Assembly (NCBI RefSeq): GCF_018326285.1
Contig: NZ_AP023362.1
Location: 1 to 64,000 of the forward strand
Source of the DNA: Mycolicibacterium sp. TY81
GTDB lineage: Bacteria > Actinomycetota > Actinomycetes > Mycobacteriales > Mycobacteriaceae
Direction: 5' to 3'
Length of the DNA: 64,000 nucleotides
Shown here: piece by piece, positions 1 to 11,338 of the stretch
Numbering within the stretch: the stretch's first letter is position 1
Layout: each line of letters begins with the position of its first letter
Program-made: the position numbers and the translations under genes
Notes under the pieces: model-generated
The model's input: only the letters and a program-made list of their open reading frames with translations
Told to the model about the DNA's origin: nothing
Databases searched by the model: none

Positions 1-163
1 GTTGGCCGTCGCTGACGATGAAGATGTCGGCGTCATCGGCGTTGATGATGATGCATTGATGAGAACGCCCCCGCTCGCTTGTGGCGAGCGGGGCGTTGGT
101 GATCTCGGTGACGGGATCCTTGTCGCGGTGGCGTGGTCGTCGCCGTGGTGACGTGGATTTGGT

Positions 164-981
164 TCAGTCGGTTGCTGTTTCGCTGATGGCGATGCGTGCG
201 GCTTTCTCCCCGACGATGGAATGCCCGGCGGCGAACGCGGCGGTCAGGGCGTGCAGGGCGAGGTTGTTGACTGCGCGGGGGGTGCCCGCGGGAGGCGTTG
301 TGGATCAGCGTGATCGCGTCGTCGGCGAACAGCGCATCGGAGCGGCGGCGATCTTGGTGTGATGGGCGATGTAGTCGGCGGTGTCGGCCGGACTCATCCC
401 GGGCAGGGGTGTAGCGCACCGCGATGCGCTGATCCAGCGCGGCCAGCACGCCCAGGCGCAGTCGGTGCCGCAGGGTGGGTTGCCCGACGAGCACGGCGGC
501 GAACGGTGATCCGGAGTCCATGTCGTGGTTGGTCAAAAGGCGGATCGCTTCGAGCTGATGATTGTCGAGCAGGTGGGCCTCATCGACGACGAGCACGGGG
601 TTTCGGCCGCGTTCGGCGTGTTCGGCGGCCAGTGCGTCGGCGGCCTGGGGGGCCAGTCGGGCGGTGTGAAACGCCGGGGGTGTGCCCGAGGGTGGCCACG
701 ATGTGGGTGAGCATGCCGCGCACTCCGATGGTGGGGTTGGCCAGGTAGATGATGACGTGGCGGGCGGGGTCCAGGGAGGTGGCTGCGGCGCGGATGGCTA
801 CGGTTTTGCGGCGCCGACTTCACCGGTGATGACCCCGATGGCGCATTGGTCCACACACCAGCCGATCCGGGCGATCGCTTCGCTGTGGCCGGGGTGGCGG
901 TGCAGCATCGAGGGGGGCCAGGTCACGTCCGAACGGCATCCGGGTGAATCCCCAATGTGATTGCAGTCGTTGAATACTCAC
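164..981 (-). pseudogene. AAA ATPase of the three-gene element, copy 1 (frameshifted)
   Basis: This is the transposition ATPase expected beside a Mu/Tn7-type DDE transposase (TnsC/TniB/ExeA-like role), which would activate the transposase and choose targets. The Walker B segment LVVDEAHLLDNHQLEA is clear near 560-600, and the C-terminus ends in ISETATD at 164. A GTG start at 981 overlaps the transposase stop. The frame is broken several times. Three extra C bases, before the VVDEAH block, after RIAVRYT and at the GTPRAVNN block, are shared with copy 2. Others occur only here, including a lost C in the Walker A region near 810 that copy 2 keeps. It is either inactive or mis-sequenced. Confidence 0.7.
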
Positions 982-2514
982 GCCGACACCCCCATCCTCG
1001 AACTCGCCATCGATGTTGGTGAGGTCAGTGATCGAGAGCTGCCCGGGAGCCCGCTCGCTGTCCGTGTCGGGTCCGTAGAGGGCGTGGTAACCGATGCGTT
1101 CGTCGTCGCGCAGTTGGTCGTGGTGGGCAGCGGCGGTCAACGCCAGGTAGTCGATCCCCGTCACCGGTAGCGCGGGGTCGGGGTTCTCGGGTCGGGCTTT
1201 GGGATGGGCATGGCGGGTGATGCGGTGCGGCACCGCGGCACCAAAACTGCGCTCGCCATGGCGGACCTCGATCGTCTCGAGGTCGAACGGGGAGAACACC
1301 AACTCCACCCGGCGCCCGGCCAGGGCGGGGTCGACCCGGTAGGTGTTGGCGTGCAGGGAGACGGTGGCGGTCTTGGTCACCACCCGAAACTCCGACCACA
1401 AGAACGCCTCGGTCAGATCCGCCGCGGTCGGCAACGCCGGGGCATGACCGAGCCGGTCCCAGCCGCTCTCCCACCGGGCCAGCGGTGACTGGTCGGTCTC
1501 GCTGTGGGTGCGGCGGTGGTATTCGGTTTCCACCCAGGCCATGAACAGTCGGTTGAGTTCCAACAATGCCGCGGTGTGGTCGACCCCGGCGGCCGTGAGG
1601 TCCTCGGTGGTGGTGTCGGTGACCTCGACGAGGAACTGCTCACGCACCGTCCGGAAGAACCGTTCGACCTTGCCCCGTCCTTGCGGCCGGCCGGGCGCGG
1701 AATGCACCAGTCGAACACCGAGTTTCGCGCACGCCCGCAACAGCCACGCGTCGACGAACGCCGAGCCGTTGTCGACATAGACCGAGGTCGGCACGCCGCG
1801 GGCAGCCAGCGCCGGTTTGAGGGCGGCGGCCAGGCGCACGGTGTCCTCGGCGAACCCGAACCGGTGCCCGACCACCAACCGAGAATGGTCGTCGAGGAAG
1901 GCGAACAGGTAGGTTTTGCGGTCTCCGACCCGCGGCCCGTGCAGGGCGTCGCCGACCCACAGCTCGTTGGGGTCAGCGGCTTCGAACCGGCCGAACACCT
2001 CGGTGCTCACACCGGCTGCCGGACCCATCAGTTCGCAGCGGTGGAAATGACGCAACAAAGTGGATTCCGAGGGCGCCCACCCGGTCGCAGTGCGCAGGAT
2101 CCGGGCCACCTGCGCCGCGGTGCGTGCAGGGTTCTCCCGCTTCAACGAGGCCGCCAGCTCCAGCACCTGGATGTCGGTGCGGGTGGCCAGCCGCCGCGGT
2201 TCGGGCACCAGGGCTTCGAACCCGCCGGCCCGGTAGCGCCGGATCCAGCGGTCCAGGGTCGGTCGTGCGATCTGTACCCGGGAACCGAACGGATCCACAT
2301 GGTGGCGTTCGGCGATCTCACGGACCAGCCGGCCACGCTGTTTGGTCGACAACCCGGCATCCAAGGCGGGGCAGATCAACTGATAGCGGAACAAGCCGAT
2401 CGCCTGGGCCCGCTCCCGGCGTTTGTGTTCTTCCAACGACACTGCGGTGTTCTCCTCACATTCGAAGGCCCCGCCCGAAACCGTCTGTCGGGCAGGTGCC
2501 TTCGCGAGGATCAC
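978..2514 (-). pseudogene. DDE transposase (Mu/Tn552/IS481-like) of the three-gene element, copy 1
   Basis: The protein has an N-terminal HTH region (ARPTLDRWIRRYRAGG), a retroviral-integrase-fold catalytic domain with acidic residues in WVGDALHG, YVDNGSAF and GRGKVERFFRT, and a Mu-type C-terminal beta-barrel region. It would catalyse strand transfer together with the ATPase. It is the same protein as in copy 2 (511 aa). Here one extra C near 989 shifts the last residues, so the frame runs on past the normal stop at 978-980 into the ATPase region, giving a 564-codon reading frame. The catalytic core is intact. The gene is preceded on the same strand by the zinc-ribbon/HTH gene. Confidence 0.8.
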
Positions 2515-2562
2515 CGATCACCGCGTGGCGCATCAGGGGCAACTGGTGTTGCGCACCGGCGG

Positions 2563-3155
2563 CTACCGCATCGTCGGCCAGTCCGGTGCCAGCAGTCGGC
2601 CGCCGGTGACCGCGACCATCACCTGCGCAGGCGTCACCGCGCCCACCAACCCGACCGGCCCGAACCGCTGCCCGAGCGCCGCGACTGCGGCCTCGACCGC
2701 CGCCACCACGTCACCCCAGCCACAGCACCGGCCGTCGGGGATCGCCACGTCGATCCCGGTCTGGACCGCCACCACAAGGAACCATCCCCGGATCGCCTCC
2801 AATCGGCCGCCCGGCCCGGCGTAGCCAGCCCCGTACCGTGGTCGCCGGAATGTTGAGCCGGGCAGCGATCCGGCGATGCCCGACCCCCCGCGGCCCGCAC
2901 CAACAGCGACATCCAAATCTGTTCGGCTGCATACGCTCTGCGCAGCAGCACCGTGACCGGCAACAACACGTGCGTCACCAAACACGACCGGCACCGCGCC
3001 CGCCGCGGCCGCACAGCACCGGCCAGACCCACCACGCGGCGAGAGCGGGCGAATCCCCAACCACCCAGCACGCCCTGCGAGCACGCCGGGCATCTGATCA
3101 GGCCCGCCGCCAGCCGGGACTCGACGCAGACCAGATCAGCCTCTACCGTCACCAT
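2563..3155 (-). pseudogene. Zinc-ribbon/HTH accessory protein (DUF6431-like), copy 1, frameshifted
   Basis: The N-terminus has two Cys pairs (CPAC, CRSC) resembling a zinc ribbon, followed by an HTH-like stretch (HRRIAARLNIPATTVRGWL). It is the first gene of the three-gene element. One frame break is shared with copy 2 after the HTH. A second, one extra C in the run near 2885-2890, is found only in this copy. The role is unknown; a regulator or DNA-end-binding function is inference from the domains. The family assignment is from recognition of the arrangement and is not certain. Confidence 0.6.
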
Positions 3156-3353
3156 CAGTGCCTCCGTGCACTACAGCGCGGCACCCTGCGAGCCCGCCAA
3201 GACTTCAGCGGGGTGCCGCGCGACCCATCAATTCCTCGTCACACTGATGGTGCACACGACCAAGATCAACCCGGCGACCACACCAACAGTCACATCGACA
3301 AGCTCAATGACGAATGACCACCGCGTGGTCGCCATCCCGAGAGACGGTCAACA

Positions 3354-4775
3354 CATACGCCCCAATTTGTAGGCGGCGCGCTGATTTTGGACCCATATGC
3401 CCAGCGCATCCCCAGCGGGCGTGCGGTACTTATAGTCCGGGTACGGGTGGCCATGGGCCTTGATGAAGTCCGTGAGCGCGTTGAATCGCTGGTTCCAAAT
3501 GGCTTCATGCTGGTTCCATGCCCATCCAGGCAGGCTCTCGAGAAGTTCGACGCGGTGGGCAAGAAGACGGCCCTGAGAATACCGGGTGCGCTGATGCTGA
3601 ATCCAGGTGCCGAGATCGGCGCCAGACGGGGCCAGGTGCCGGCGGGGCACGTTGGAGTGACCGTGTTCGGCGGCGAATGCCCGAGCGGCCTGGTAATGCT
3701 GGTCCCACTGCCGAGTCAGCGAGTCGACGGTGTGAACGCTGAAAGCGCTAAAAAACTGTGCGGCAAGCTTCTTCGGCAATTTCGCGGGGAGGTGGATATC
3801 TAGGATATCGGTCTCGATGTCGGTGACATCATCGGCGCTAGGACCGTCAGCCAGGCGCTGCCGGACCAGTCCGAGATCGCGGTTCAGTGTCGGATCGTGG
3901 CTCTGCAGCGCAGCAAGGACCTGGCGCACGCGTTTGAATTCGCTTATGTCGATGACCGTTTCGGCGTCCTGGCTGTCATCGACTGTGACGGCCAGGACGA
4001 TGAGGGCGGGCCGGTCATGATTGGGGTTCTTGCGGATAGCTCTGCCGACCGCTTGGGCCACATCAACCTCCGACGATCGCGGCTCGGCGAAGAACACGGC
4101 ATCCAGAGCCGGGATATTGATGCCCTCGGTCAAACAGCGGGCGTTGGTGACCATGTTCCACCGCGCAGGGTCGTGAATAGCCAACGTCTGCGTGGCGGCC
4201 AGCCGATCACTGAGCTTGGTGGAGCCGTCGATATGGATGACCTTCGCGGCGCGACCGTCACGGACAAGGCCCCTGGCCGTCAACAGCGCGTGAGTGCGGC
4301 GAAAAGTGGCTGCAAACTCTGAACTTGCGGCAATCGTATTGTGAAACGCCAGCACGCTGGACAACCCGTAATCAGCGGCAGCCTGGGTCAGCGCGATCGA
4401 GGAGGCGACATGATCGGCGCGGGCTGCACCATCCTCGCCGGCCGCCAAACTGATCATCCGCAGATCCTTGAGCGCTGACGACACCGCGCTATCAGCCACC
4501 GCAATGACCGCGACCTTGAACGGTGACAGAATCCCTTGCTCGATAGCGGCCCGGGTGGGCAAGGTGAAGACCTGCCGTCCGTACAACTCAGGGTCATCCA
4601 TGGAGGCCACCGAACGCCGTCGCGGCTTGCCCCCGCGAGTGCGCGGACCACTGTGCACCTTCGGTGTCGCGGTGAAGAACAGCCGATGCGCCGCGGGGAT
4701 CAGCCTGTCATCAAGCGCGGCGGCGAACGGCTTGCCCTTGAGCCCCGCAGTCCGGTGCGCCTCGTCGCATTTACT
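3354..4775 (-). pseudogene. DEAH-box helicase fragment with helicase-associated repeats, truncated at both ends
   Basis: The reading frame begins abruptly at the DEAH box (CDEAHRTAG, about 4760-4735), continues through motif III (FFTATP) and the second RecA domain (VGRAIRKNPNHDRPALIVL), and ends in two helicase-associated repeats of the type WDQHYQAARAFAAEHGHSNVP and WNQRFNALTDFIKAHGHPYP. Everything before the DEAH box, including Walker A, is missing. Sequence upstream of about 4775 is unrelated and has an in-frame stop. The 3' end is cut by the three-gene element at 3353. Such helicases are common on phages, plasmids and islands. It is separate from the PLD-SNF2 helicase, which has its own DEAH box. 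Its 5' half is not elsewhere in the window. Confidence 0.85.
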
Positions 4776-4961
4776 GAACGGGCGCGTCTATGCAGGGCGC
4801 AATTCGTGCGGGATTGGTGTCACGGACATGTACGCGACATGGCGGCATTTCGTGAGAAGAGCGATTCGATCACGTTCGATCACGCAGTGCCAGACGAACG
4901 GAAATGGAGCCGGGAATGTTGGCTTCCTTCTCCACCGAGACCGCTAGCGGTGCCGTCAGAA
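4776..4961. other. Short unassigned stretch between helicase remnants
   Basis: No convincing reading frame is visible. This marks the junction between the truncated DEAH helicase and the end of the PLD-SNF2 helicase operon, and may contain the outer end of the element that brought the operon. Confidence 0.4.
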
Positions 4962-7428
4962 TTACTTAATCCCGGCGGTCCCTTGAACGGCCATCCACGT
5001 TACGAGTCGCACCTCGTGCTTCTCGATTCCAGGTAGTGGCTCCCGCGGAGGCGGTGCCGTGATGCCAGCCTCGTTGAGGACGTCAGTGATAAGCGCGATA
5101 CGTTCTTCGTCAGTACGGCCTTGATTCAGCGCGCTTCGAACTTGGCGAGATACCTTCGCCGACGGGACACTTCGAAGTCGGTTCGCGAGTTCAATCTGCG
5201 ACTCCCTCCCGAGATAGCCTCCCCGTTGAAGCACGAGTGTGTAGGCGTCTCGGAATGCAAGCGGCAGGTCGGGCTGGACAGCGTTGGGGTCAGTTAGTTC
5301 GGTCCACGCGTCGTAGGCGCTGTCACGCGCCGCCTCCCACGCGTCAAAAGCTTTGTCATATACCGTGTCTGGCAGCCACCTTTCTGCCGTACTTTGAAGT
5401 GGATCCGCTGCGCGAAGTGCGACAAGCGTGTCGGGTGAGACCAATGGTTGGCCGGTTTCGTTGTGCTTGATGGACCATCCATCGTCCACGGGAACGTAGC
5501 GGAACCATGGCTTTTCGCTTCGTCCGATGTTGATACAGAAGACATAGCCATTTCCATGCACTGCTGGATTGACGAATCCGCTTCCTGAGCCATAGGGAAG
5601 GCTGATGACATCGGCCTTCAACATCGGCTCCATGCCGAAGGCGTCGTAGAGCCGGCGGCGATACTCCTCTCCCGAGAGGGATGCACTGGAACCGCCTGCT
5701 TCGAGGAGCTTCTCGAACTCGTCGACTACTTGATCGTCCGCAAGATTGACTTCGTGCCCGGGACCTCGCCCTGGGAGAACCTCGCCTGCACCGACGGCCG
5801 CATCGGCAAGCGCGAGTTTCCTCTCGAGCCGTTCCTCCAAAGCCAACAGCTCATCAAGACGCTCGGCTGGAAAGAACAGCCCGAGATGCACGTAATCGTG
5901 CTTGGAACCGATGCGGTCGATGCGTCCGTGGCGTTGCACGATGCGCATAGGGTTCCATGGCAGGTCGTAGTTGATCATCTGGCACGCCTGCTGGAGGTTC
6001 ACTCCCTCGGCGAGAACGTCTGTCGTGAAAAGGATGTCGAACTCGTCTTTCGCTGTTGCCTCACCGGCCGCGCTACGAGGCCCGGCCGTCTGGGGAGCGA
6101 ACCCCGCAATGGTGGCGGCGCGTCCACCCTGATCAACACCACCGGTCCTTCCGCGCTCGTGAGTCTTCGCGTAAGAACCCATGATCGGTGGAGCGATCCG
6201 ACCTATGTAGTCGGCAAGCGGCGAATCAAGGGGCGCGGCGTCAATCGCTTTAGTGACCGCGTCATGGACCGGGATGATCGTGTCGGTGAAGGCGGAGAAC
6301 ACGATCACCTTTCGACGGTCAGCACTTGATATTCCTCGCGGGTCGACTCGCCGAGCTTGAGCGGCGATATCGGTGAGTTCTGCGACGATCTTGCGAATCT
6401 TGGGCTCGTTGTTGTTTACGACCACTTCGGCGAGGTCCCGCAGCCGGCAAAGCAGTGCGATATCGGACTCGACATCTGCTTTGAGTTCGGAGAGGTGGTA
6501 CCCGTCGATAGACTCGATCTGCTCGTCGTCGTCAAACTCGGCCACGAACTCGTCGAGGTCATCGGAGTCAGATGAAACCCATTCACTGAGGGCTTCTCCC
6601 CTCAACACGAATCCTCTACGCAGCGCTTGTAGGAACGCGTCATGTGAGGCGATCATCTTCTCCAAAGATGAGTGCAGCGCCTGCGGGCTGGACTCCAGCC
6701 GTTTCAACAGCCCTGAACGAAGCAAGCCGCTGTTGGTGATCTGATAAGTCTGCAGATCGTGGTCAACGGTGTACATACTCGATAGGTATCGAGCGAGCAT
6801 GAGCCGTTTGGGGTCTCGGCTCCGGTCTTCCCATGCATGCGGCGCGTGCGGGTCAGTCGGATCGTCGAGGGCATAGACCATGGCGTCGATCAGGGCCAGG
6901 CCGTCGGCGTCGAGGGCGTAGTCGATGCGGCGCACCTTCGGCTGAGGAAACTTGATCGTCGTGGGCTTACCGTCGGGGCCGAAAATCATTTCGTTGGCGT
7001 AGTGCTCTTTGACGAACTTCCGGGTACGACGCACCGCGACCTGATCCATCAAGTCGAAGAGGTGCTCAGGCGTCAGATTCGCCGGGTCAATCGCCTGGGC
7101 CCGCCGGATATAGTCGCGGATGCTGGGAATACCCAGGGCGGCGAACCGTGCGTCATCTCGGATGAAGTACTTGATAAGAGTCTCAAGGTCAGTGAGTGAG
7201 TTGTTGACTGGTGTCGCGGTGAGCAGCACGACCTTCTTGGGATTGCCGACGGTGATCACTCGGTCTACCGCACCGGATCGCTGCGCACCGGAGTTCCGAA
7301 GGTTGTGGGCCTCGTCGATGACTACGAGCGAGTAATCCTCGATTTCCTTAATGAAGGCGTCGATGGGCCCCTTCTCGGGATCGAGTCGGTTCCGCACTTC
7401 CTCGTAGGAATAGACCGTCACCCAGCGG
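4962..7428 (-). pseudogene. PLD-SNF2 helicase, C-terminal part (interrupted by IS256 copy A)
   Basis: This part holds the SNF2/RapA-like motor: the DEAH box (VVIDEAHNLRN), motif III (LLTATPVNN), and motifs V and VI near the end of the second RecA lobe (TTDVLAEGVNLQQ and QRHGRIDRIGSKHD), followed by a long C-terminal region. It continues the N-terminal part at 8910-9900. Removing the IS and one copy of the 8-bp duplication CCCAGCGG gives ...YDFSRW-VTVYSYEEVR... with no frame change and a 1,149-residue protein. The stop is at 4962-4964. It probably translocates on DNA to support the partner methyltransferase in a restriction-like system; this is inference from domain pairing. Confidence 0.85.
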
Positions 7429-8909
7429 GAGGAATTGTCAATACCTGTGGATCGGCTTGTTTCAGGCGACCTCCGTTCCAGTTGATTCGGTCGGTGCCGA
7501 GTCCGCCGACGGGGTGATGTCGGTGGGTCGCTCGAGCAGTTTGCCTTTGTGGAAGATCGCGCCGGCCCGGACCAGAGCGACCAGGTGCGGTGCGTTGACG
7601 GCTCGCCAGCGGGCTTGCGCGGCGTCGATCAGCTTGTAAGCCATGGCCATTCCGGCGACGCGTGAACCCGGCCCCTTGGTCACCTTGGTCCTCAAACGTA
7701 CCGTGGCAAACGTTGATTCGATCGGGTTGGTAGTGCGCAGATGGACCCAGTGCTCGGCCGGGTACTTATAGAACTCCAGCAGCACATCGGCGTCATCGAC
7801 GATCTTGGCGACCGCCTTGGGGTACTTGGCGCCGTAGTCCACCTCGAACGCCTTGATCGCCACCTGCGCGTGGTCGATATCCTCGGCGTTGTAGATCTCC
7901 CGCATCGCCGCGATCGCCCCCGGATGAGCCGACTTTGGCAGGCAGGCAAGAACATTGGCCTGCTTGTGAAACCAGCACCGCTGCTCGCCGGTGGCCGGGA
8001 ACACCTCACGCACGGCCTTCCAGAACCCCAGGGCCCCATCGCCGACGGCCAGCACCGGTGCGGTCATCCCGCGACGTCGGCACGACCGCAACAGATCAGC
8101 CCACGACTCGGCCGACTCCCGGTACCCGTCGGTGAGCGCGACCAGCTCCTTGCGGCCGTCAGCGCGCACACCGATCATCACCAGCAAACAGAGCTTCTCC
8201 TGCTCCAGGCGCACCTTGAGATGGATGCCGTCGACCCACAGGTAGACGTAGTCGGTGCCCGACAGATCACGGGCCTCGAAGGCCTTGGCCTCGTCCTGCC
8301 ACTGCGTGGTGAGTCGGGTGATCGTCGTGGCCGACAAGCCGGCACCCGAGCCCAGGAACTGCTCCAACGCCGGACCGAAATCACTGGTCGACAAGCCATG
8401 CAGATACAGCAACGGCAACACCTCGGTCATCTGCGGCGACTTGCGCACCCACGCCGGCAGGATCGCCGAGGAAAACCGTTGCCGCTCACCAGTGTCCGGG
8501 TCAACACGTTTGTCATTGACCCGCGGCGCGGTCACACTCACCGCGCCCGCCGCGGTGAGCACCTCGCGCTCGCGGTGATAGCCATTGCGCACCACCAGCC
8601 GGTGCCCGTTCTCATCAAGCTCACCGGCATGAGCCTCGATGTAGGCGGCGACCTCAGCCCGCAACGCTGCGGCCAGCATCTGGCGGGCACCGTCGCGGAC
8701 AATCTCATCGAGCAACGACCGCGACGAGCCAGCATCCTCGTTGGATGAATCCGCATCGTGAACTACCGTGAGCATGGGCGTACCTTCCCGAACCAGCGCG
8801 CCAACGCCGGCTCTTGATCAGACCTTCGACATTCAGATCATCCTCGGGAAGGTGCGCCCTTTCCTACGCCGCCTCGCCGAGGCTCATCCACAGGTTCTGA
8901 TCATTGCTC
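7429..8909 (-). mobile_element. IS256-family element, subtype alpha, copy A (1,481 bp)
   Basis: The terminal repeats are GAGGAATTGTCAATACCTG at the left and, inverted, GAGCAATGATCAGAACCTG at the right. The flanking duplication is CCCAGCGG (7421-7428 and 8910-8917). It encodes one 437-residue transposase. It interrupts the PLD-SNF2 helicase gene. Near-identical copies lie at 28336-29816 and 34248-35732. Confidence 0.95.
7462..8775 (-). CDS. IS256-family transposase (subtype alpha, copy A)
   Basis: This is a mutator-type DDE transposase of 437 aa, full length for the family. The catalytic acids are in YLWVDGIHLKV and AVGDGALGFW, with the glutamate in TNPIESTFATVR. A conserved RCWFHK motif follows the second Asp. 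The N-terminal SLLDEIVRDGARQMLAAAL region is typical of the family's DNA-binding part. The start is the ATG just after the left end of the element. The frame is intact, so this copy could supply transposase for its relatives. Confidence 0.95.
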   Translation of the reverse strand: MLTVVHDADSSNEDAGSSRSLLDEIVRDGARQMLAAALRAEVAAYIEAHAGELDENGHRLVVRNGYHREREVLTAAGAVSVTAPRVNDKRVDPDTGERQRFSSAILPAWVRKSPQMTEVLPLLYLHGLSTSDFGPALEQFLGSGAGLSATTITRLTTQWQDEAKAFEARDLSGTDYVYLWVDGIHLKVRLEQEKLCLLVMIGVRADGRKELVALTDGYRESAESWADLLRSCRRRGMTAPVLAVGDGALGFWKAVREVFPATGEQRCWFHKQANVLACLPKSAHPGAIAAMREIYNAEDIDHAQVAIKAFEVDYGAKYPKAVAKIVDDADVLLEFYKYPAEHWVHLRTTNPIESTFATVRLRTKVTKGPGSRVAGMAMAYKLIDAAQARWRAVNAPHLVALVRAGAIFHKGKLLERPTDITPSADSAPTESTGTEVA

Positions 8910-9900
8910 CCCAGCGGCTGAAGTCGTAGGTCGCCAGGAAGGGCTCCCACATCGCCGTTTTCAACGCTGCGGGGGCAACGATAAGTACTCGCTGGCGGTT
9001 GATGTTCGCCGTCCGGTAGATCACCTCGCCCGCCAGGTAGGTCTTGCCGAGACCCACCTCGTCGGCGACCAGCACGCCACCGTGCTCGTCGAGGAGCCGC
9101 TCCATGCGGACTACCCCGTCTGCTTGAAAACGAGTGAGGCTCAAACCCGTATGGACATTGGGGTTCTCATCGGCGTCAAGGTGTTCACCGTAGACCTCCC
9201 AGAGCATGCGCAGATAGATCGACCACGGCGTGTGCGGTTCCCACAGACGCCCGTAAAGATCGGCAAGGTCATACGGATCGCTCAATGCCCAGAAGTGCTC
9301 GAACCACTCATGAACCTTGCGCGCAGAATGGGTACCGCCGCCGGTTCCCAGGTTGAGCTCAGCATTTCTCGCGAGACCGGCGTAGGTCATGTTCGATGAC
9401 CCGGCGATCGCTGCCTGCGTTGCGCTGTCTTCAACAAGGTAGGTTTTGCCGTGAAGAAAACCCCCCGTGTAGCGACGCACTTCAACCTTCGCGGTGTCCT
9501 GCGTGTCAACGCTCTCAAGCCATTCCACCATCCGCTTGGCCTGGACCGTGGGGACCCGCGCGAAACCCATGTTGTCGCGCTCAGCTTCAAGCCACGCCTG
9601 GTGATGTCGAATCGCGGCATCGCGTCGCGAGTCCTGGTCGGAGTCACCGGACGCGATCGCCCGGACCGACTCGGCTTCGGGCTCAGCTCCCAGCAGAAGG
9701 CGCACGCGAGGGGCAATCTCCAGTTCGTCGGCGAGGAGCGCGAAACCGGCCGGGTTGATATAGGCCGTAGCAATCGCGATCGGCGGCGGCTGCATCTTGT
9801 TCTCCCGAAGCAGCCGGAACAGTTCGTTGACGCGATCGGCAACCCTTACGGCCGCCTCGCTCGCAAGATGATTCGTTGCGAAGTCCGGAAGTTGTGTCAT
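8910..9900 (-). pseudogene. PLD-SNF2 helicase, N-terminal part
   Basis: The ATG at 9900 overlaps the methyltransferase stop (ATGA), so the two are translationally coupled. Residues 40-180 form a phospholipase D-like nuclease domain with FLHGKTYLVED (His150, Lys152, Asp158) and GSSN (167-170). The SNF2 Walker A is at 280-287 (DEVGLGKT). Only one HKD motif is seen, as in PLD nucleases that dimerise. The gene is cut after residue about 330 by an IS256 copy and resumes at 7420. This is the N-terminal third of a 1,149-residue fusion. Known relatives are helicases of phage-defence and restriction loci; the exact family name is uncertain. Confidence 0.85.
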
Positions 9901-10959
9901 GCCTTGCCCTTCCACTTCCGATAGTGCTCAAGGACCGCTGCTAGACGCGGCTCGTAGTTCCACCCGCGATGGAAGGTAGCGAACAGGTGCTCTACCTGTT
10001 TCTCTGTCAGGCCATAAAGCAGACTCGTCAGGGCGTCAAGTTCCGCGATGAGATCATCCTTTTCCGCCGGCGCCTTGACCGAGCCAACGGGAACACCGAC
10101 CTCCGAGGCCCAGTCTGTGTAGCGCTCATCGACCGCGGCAAGGCGACCCGAGATCGTCACCACACGTAGCGAGAACTTATCCTCGCCCATTCTAGGAATC
10201 GGCAACCCGCGGAAAAGGTGAAAATTCATGCCAAGTTCTACGTACTTGCGGGCGTACCAATCCAGCGGGATCGAAGAAAGCACGCCGAGAAGGTATGCCT
10301 CCGCCGAGGCGGAGCCATCACTGCGAAACAGATACGGCGCCTTGTTAGTTAAGGCGACCCCAGGCGGGATCAACGCGGCAATCATCGTTCGCGTATCGGT
10401 CGCTCGAACGATGTCCCTGAATGCAATGCGTACGTTGCGGAAGGGTAGTGTTGTGATGTCCTTTGCCCACGCGAGTGACTGCCCATGAAACGCCGAACTT
10501 GCCAATCTGATTTGCCGCTGGCGCTTCGCCTGAAGAGCGCTCTCGATTTTCCCTCGATTCCCCTTGGCGTAAATTTCTCCGGTGCTCGGATTCCACAACT
10601 CGAACCCCCGGCCGCCGATTACAGGGACTGTTCCCGAAGATCCAGCGTCGAAAGTAGCTCGATCGTTTGTGGCATGAAACTCCGTCATAGGACGGAACCC
10701 CCAATGTTCGCCCACGCGATCGAGGCGGGGAGCTAGCCGGATTTGTGCGAGCACCTCCGCTGATTCCGGGTGGGAAAGCTGCGGAATAGTCGATCCGGAA
10801 CCAGATTTCAGAGCGGCGACGGCAATTCGGCCGGATTTGTGTCGGCCTTCCAGGAACTCCGCCGCTGCGAAGAACGGCCCGCAGATGGAGACGTCGTCAG
10901 CAGGAGTGTTGTCCTTGTCGATTGAGGTCAAGGCAATTGAGTATCGGGGATCGATAGAG
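9897..10959 (-). pseudogene. Eco57I/PglX-like adenine methyltransferase, fragment 4 (C-terminus)
   Basis: This is the C-terminal 350 or so residues of the methyltransferase, starting SIDPRYSIALTSIDKD after the IS3-family insertion and ending EHYRKWKGKA. It includes a region resembling the target-recognition part of type IIG/BREX methylases (PYLFRSDGSASAEAYLLGVLSSIPLDWYARKYVE). The stop TGA at 9899-9897 overlaps the helicase start. It joins fragment 3 in frame (RRWVF-SIDPRY) after removal of the IS and one GAG. Confidence 0.85.
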
Positions 10960-11029
10960 GGGTCTGCTGCACGAATAGGTGACATCTGAGTTGGCTTGCC
11001 CAGCATGGGCGGGCTGGAAGGATGTCCCC

Positions 11030-11338
11030 ATGGCAAGGCCCTACCCCCGCGAGTTCCGCGACGACGTCGTCCGGGTCGCTCGCAACCGCGATGACGGTGT
11101 AACGATCGAGCAGATCGCCACCGATTTCGGAGTGCACCCGATGACGCTGCAGAAATGGCTCCGTCAGGCCGACATCGACGAAGGCACCAAGCCCGGCAAG
11201 AGCGCCAGCGAGTCCGGTGAGCTGCGCGAAGCCCGACGGCGGATCAAACTGCTAGAGCAAGAGAACGAGGTGCTGCGTCGGGCCGCAGCGTATTTATCGC
11301 AGGCCAATCTGCCGGGAAAAGGGTCTACCCGCTCGTGA
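11030..11338 (+). CDS. IS3-family OrfA (HTH protein) of IS3 element 1
   Basis: This 102-residue OrfA has an N-terminal HTH (YPREFRDDVVRVARN, TIEQIATDFGVHPMTLQKWL) and a C-terminal leucine-zipper-like segment (IKLLEQENEVLRRAAAYL). It would bind the IS ends and form the OrfAB transposase with OrfB. The start is the ATG at 11030. Its stop overlaps the orfB GTG (GTGA), which suggests coupling. Confidence 0.9.
   Translation: MARPYPREFRDDVVRVARNRDDGVTIEQIATDFGVHPMTLQKWLRQADIDEGTKPGKSASESGELREARRRIKLLEQENEVLRRAAAYLSQANLPGKGSTRS

Larger units (their letters stand above)
1..3353 (-). mobile_element. Three-gene DDE/ATPase transposable element, copy 1 (first base lies outside the window)
   Basis: This is the same element as the one at 24395-27746. 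The right end finishes in the inverted repeat whose complement begins TGTTGACCGTCTCTCGGGAT. The left end begins (T)GTTGGCCGTCGCTGACGAT, so only the first T is cut off by the window edge. It carries, on the minus strand, a zinc-ribbon/HTH protein, a DDE transposase and an AAA ATPase. It sits directly against the end of a truncated DEAH helicase. The right flank starts CATACG, so a six-base duplicate should lie just left of the window. Compared with copy 2 it differs by eight one-base length changes in G/C runs, which break its frames at different places. Confidence 0.9.

Noticed and set aside
3354..7428. One helicase gene spanning both minus-strand helicase regions
   Set aside because: Both parts contain their own DEAH box and second RecA lobe, so they are different proteins.
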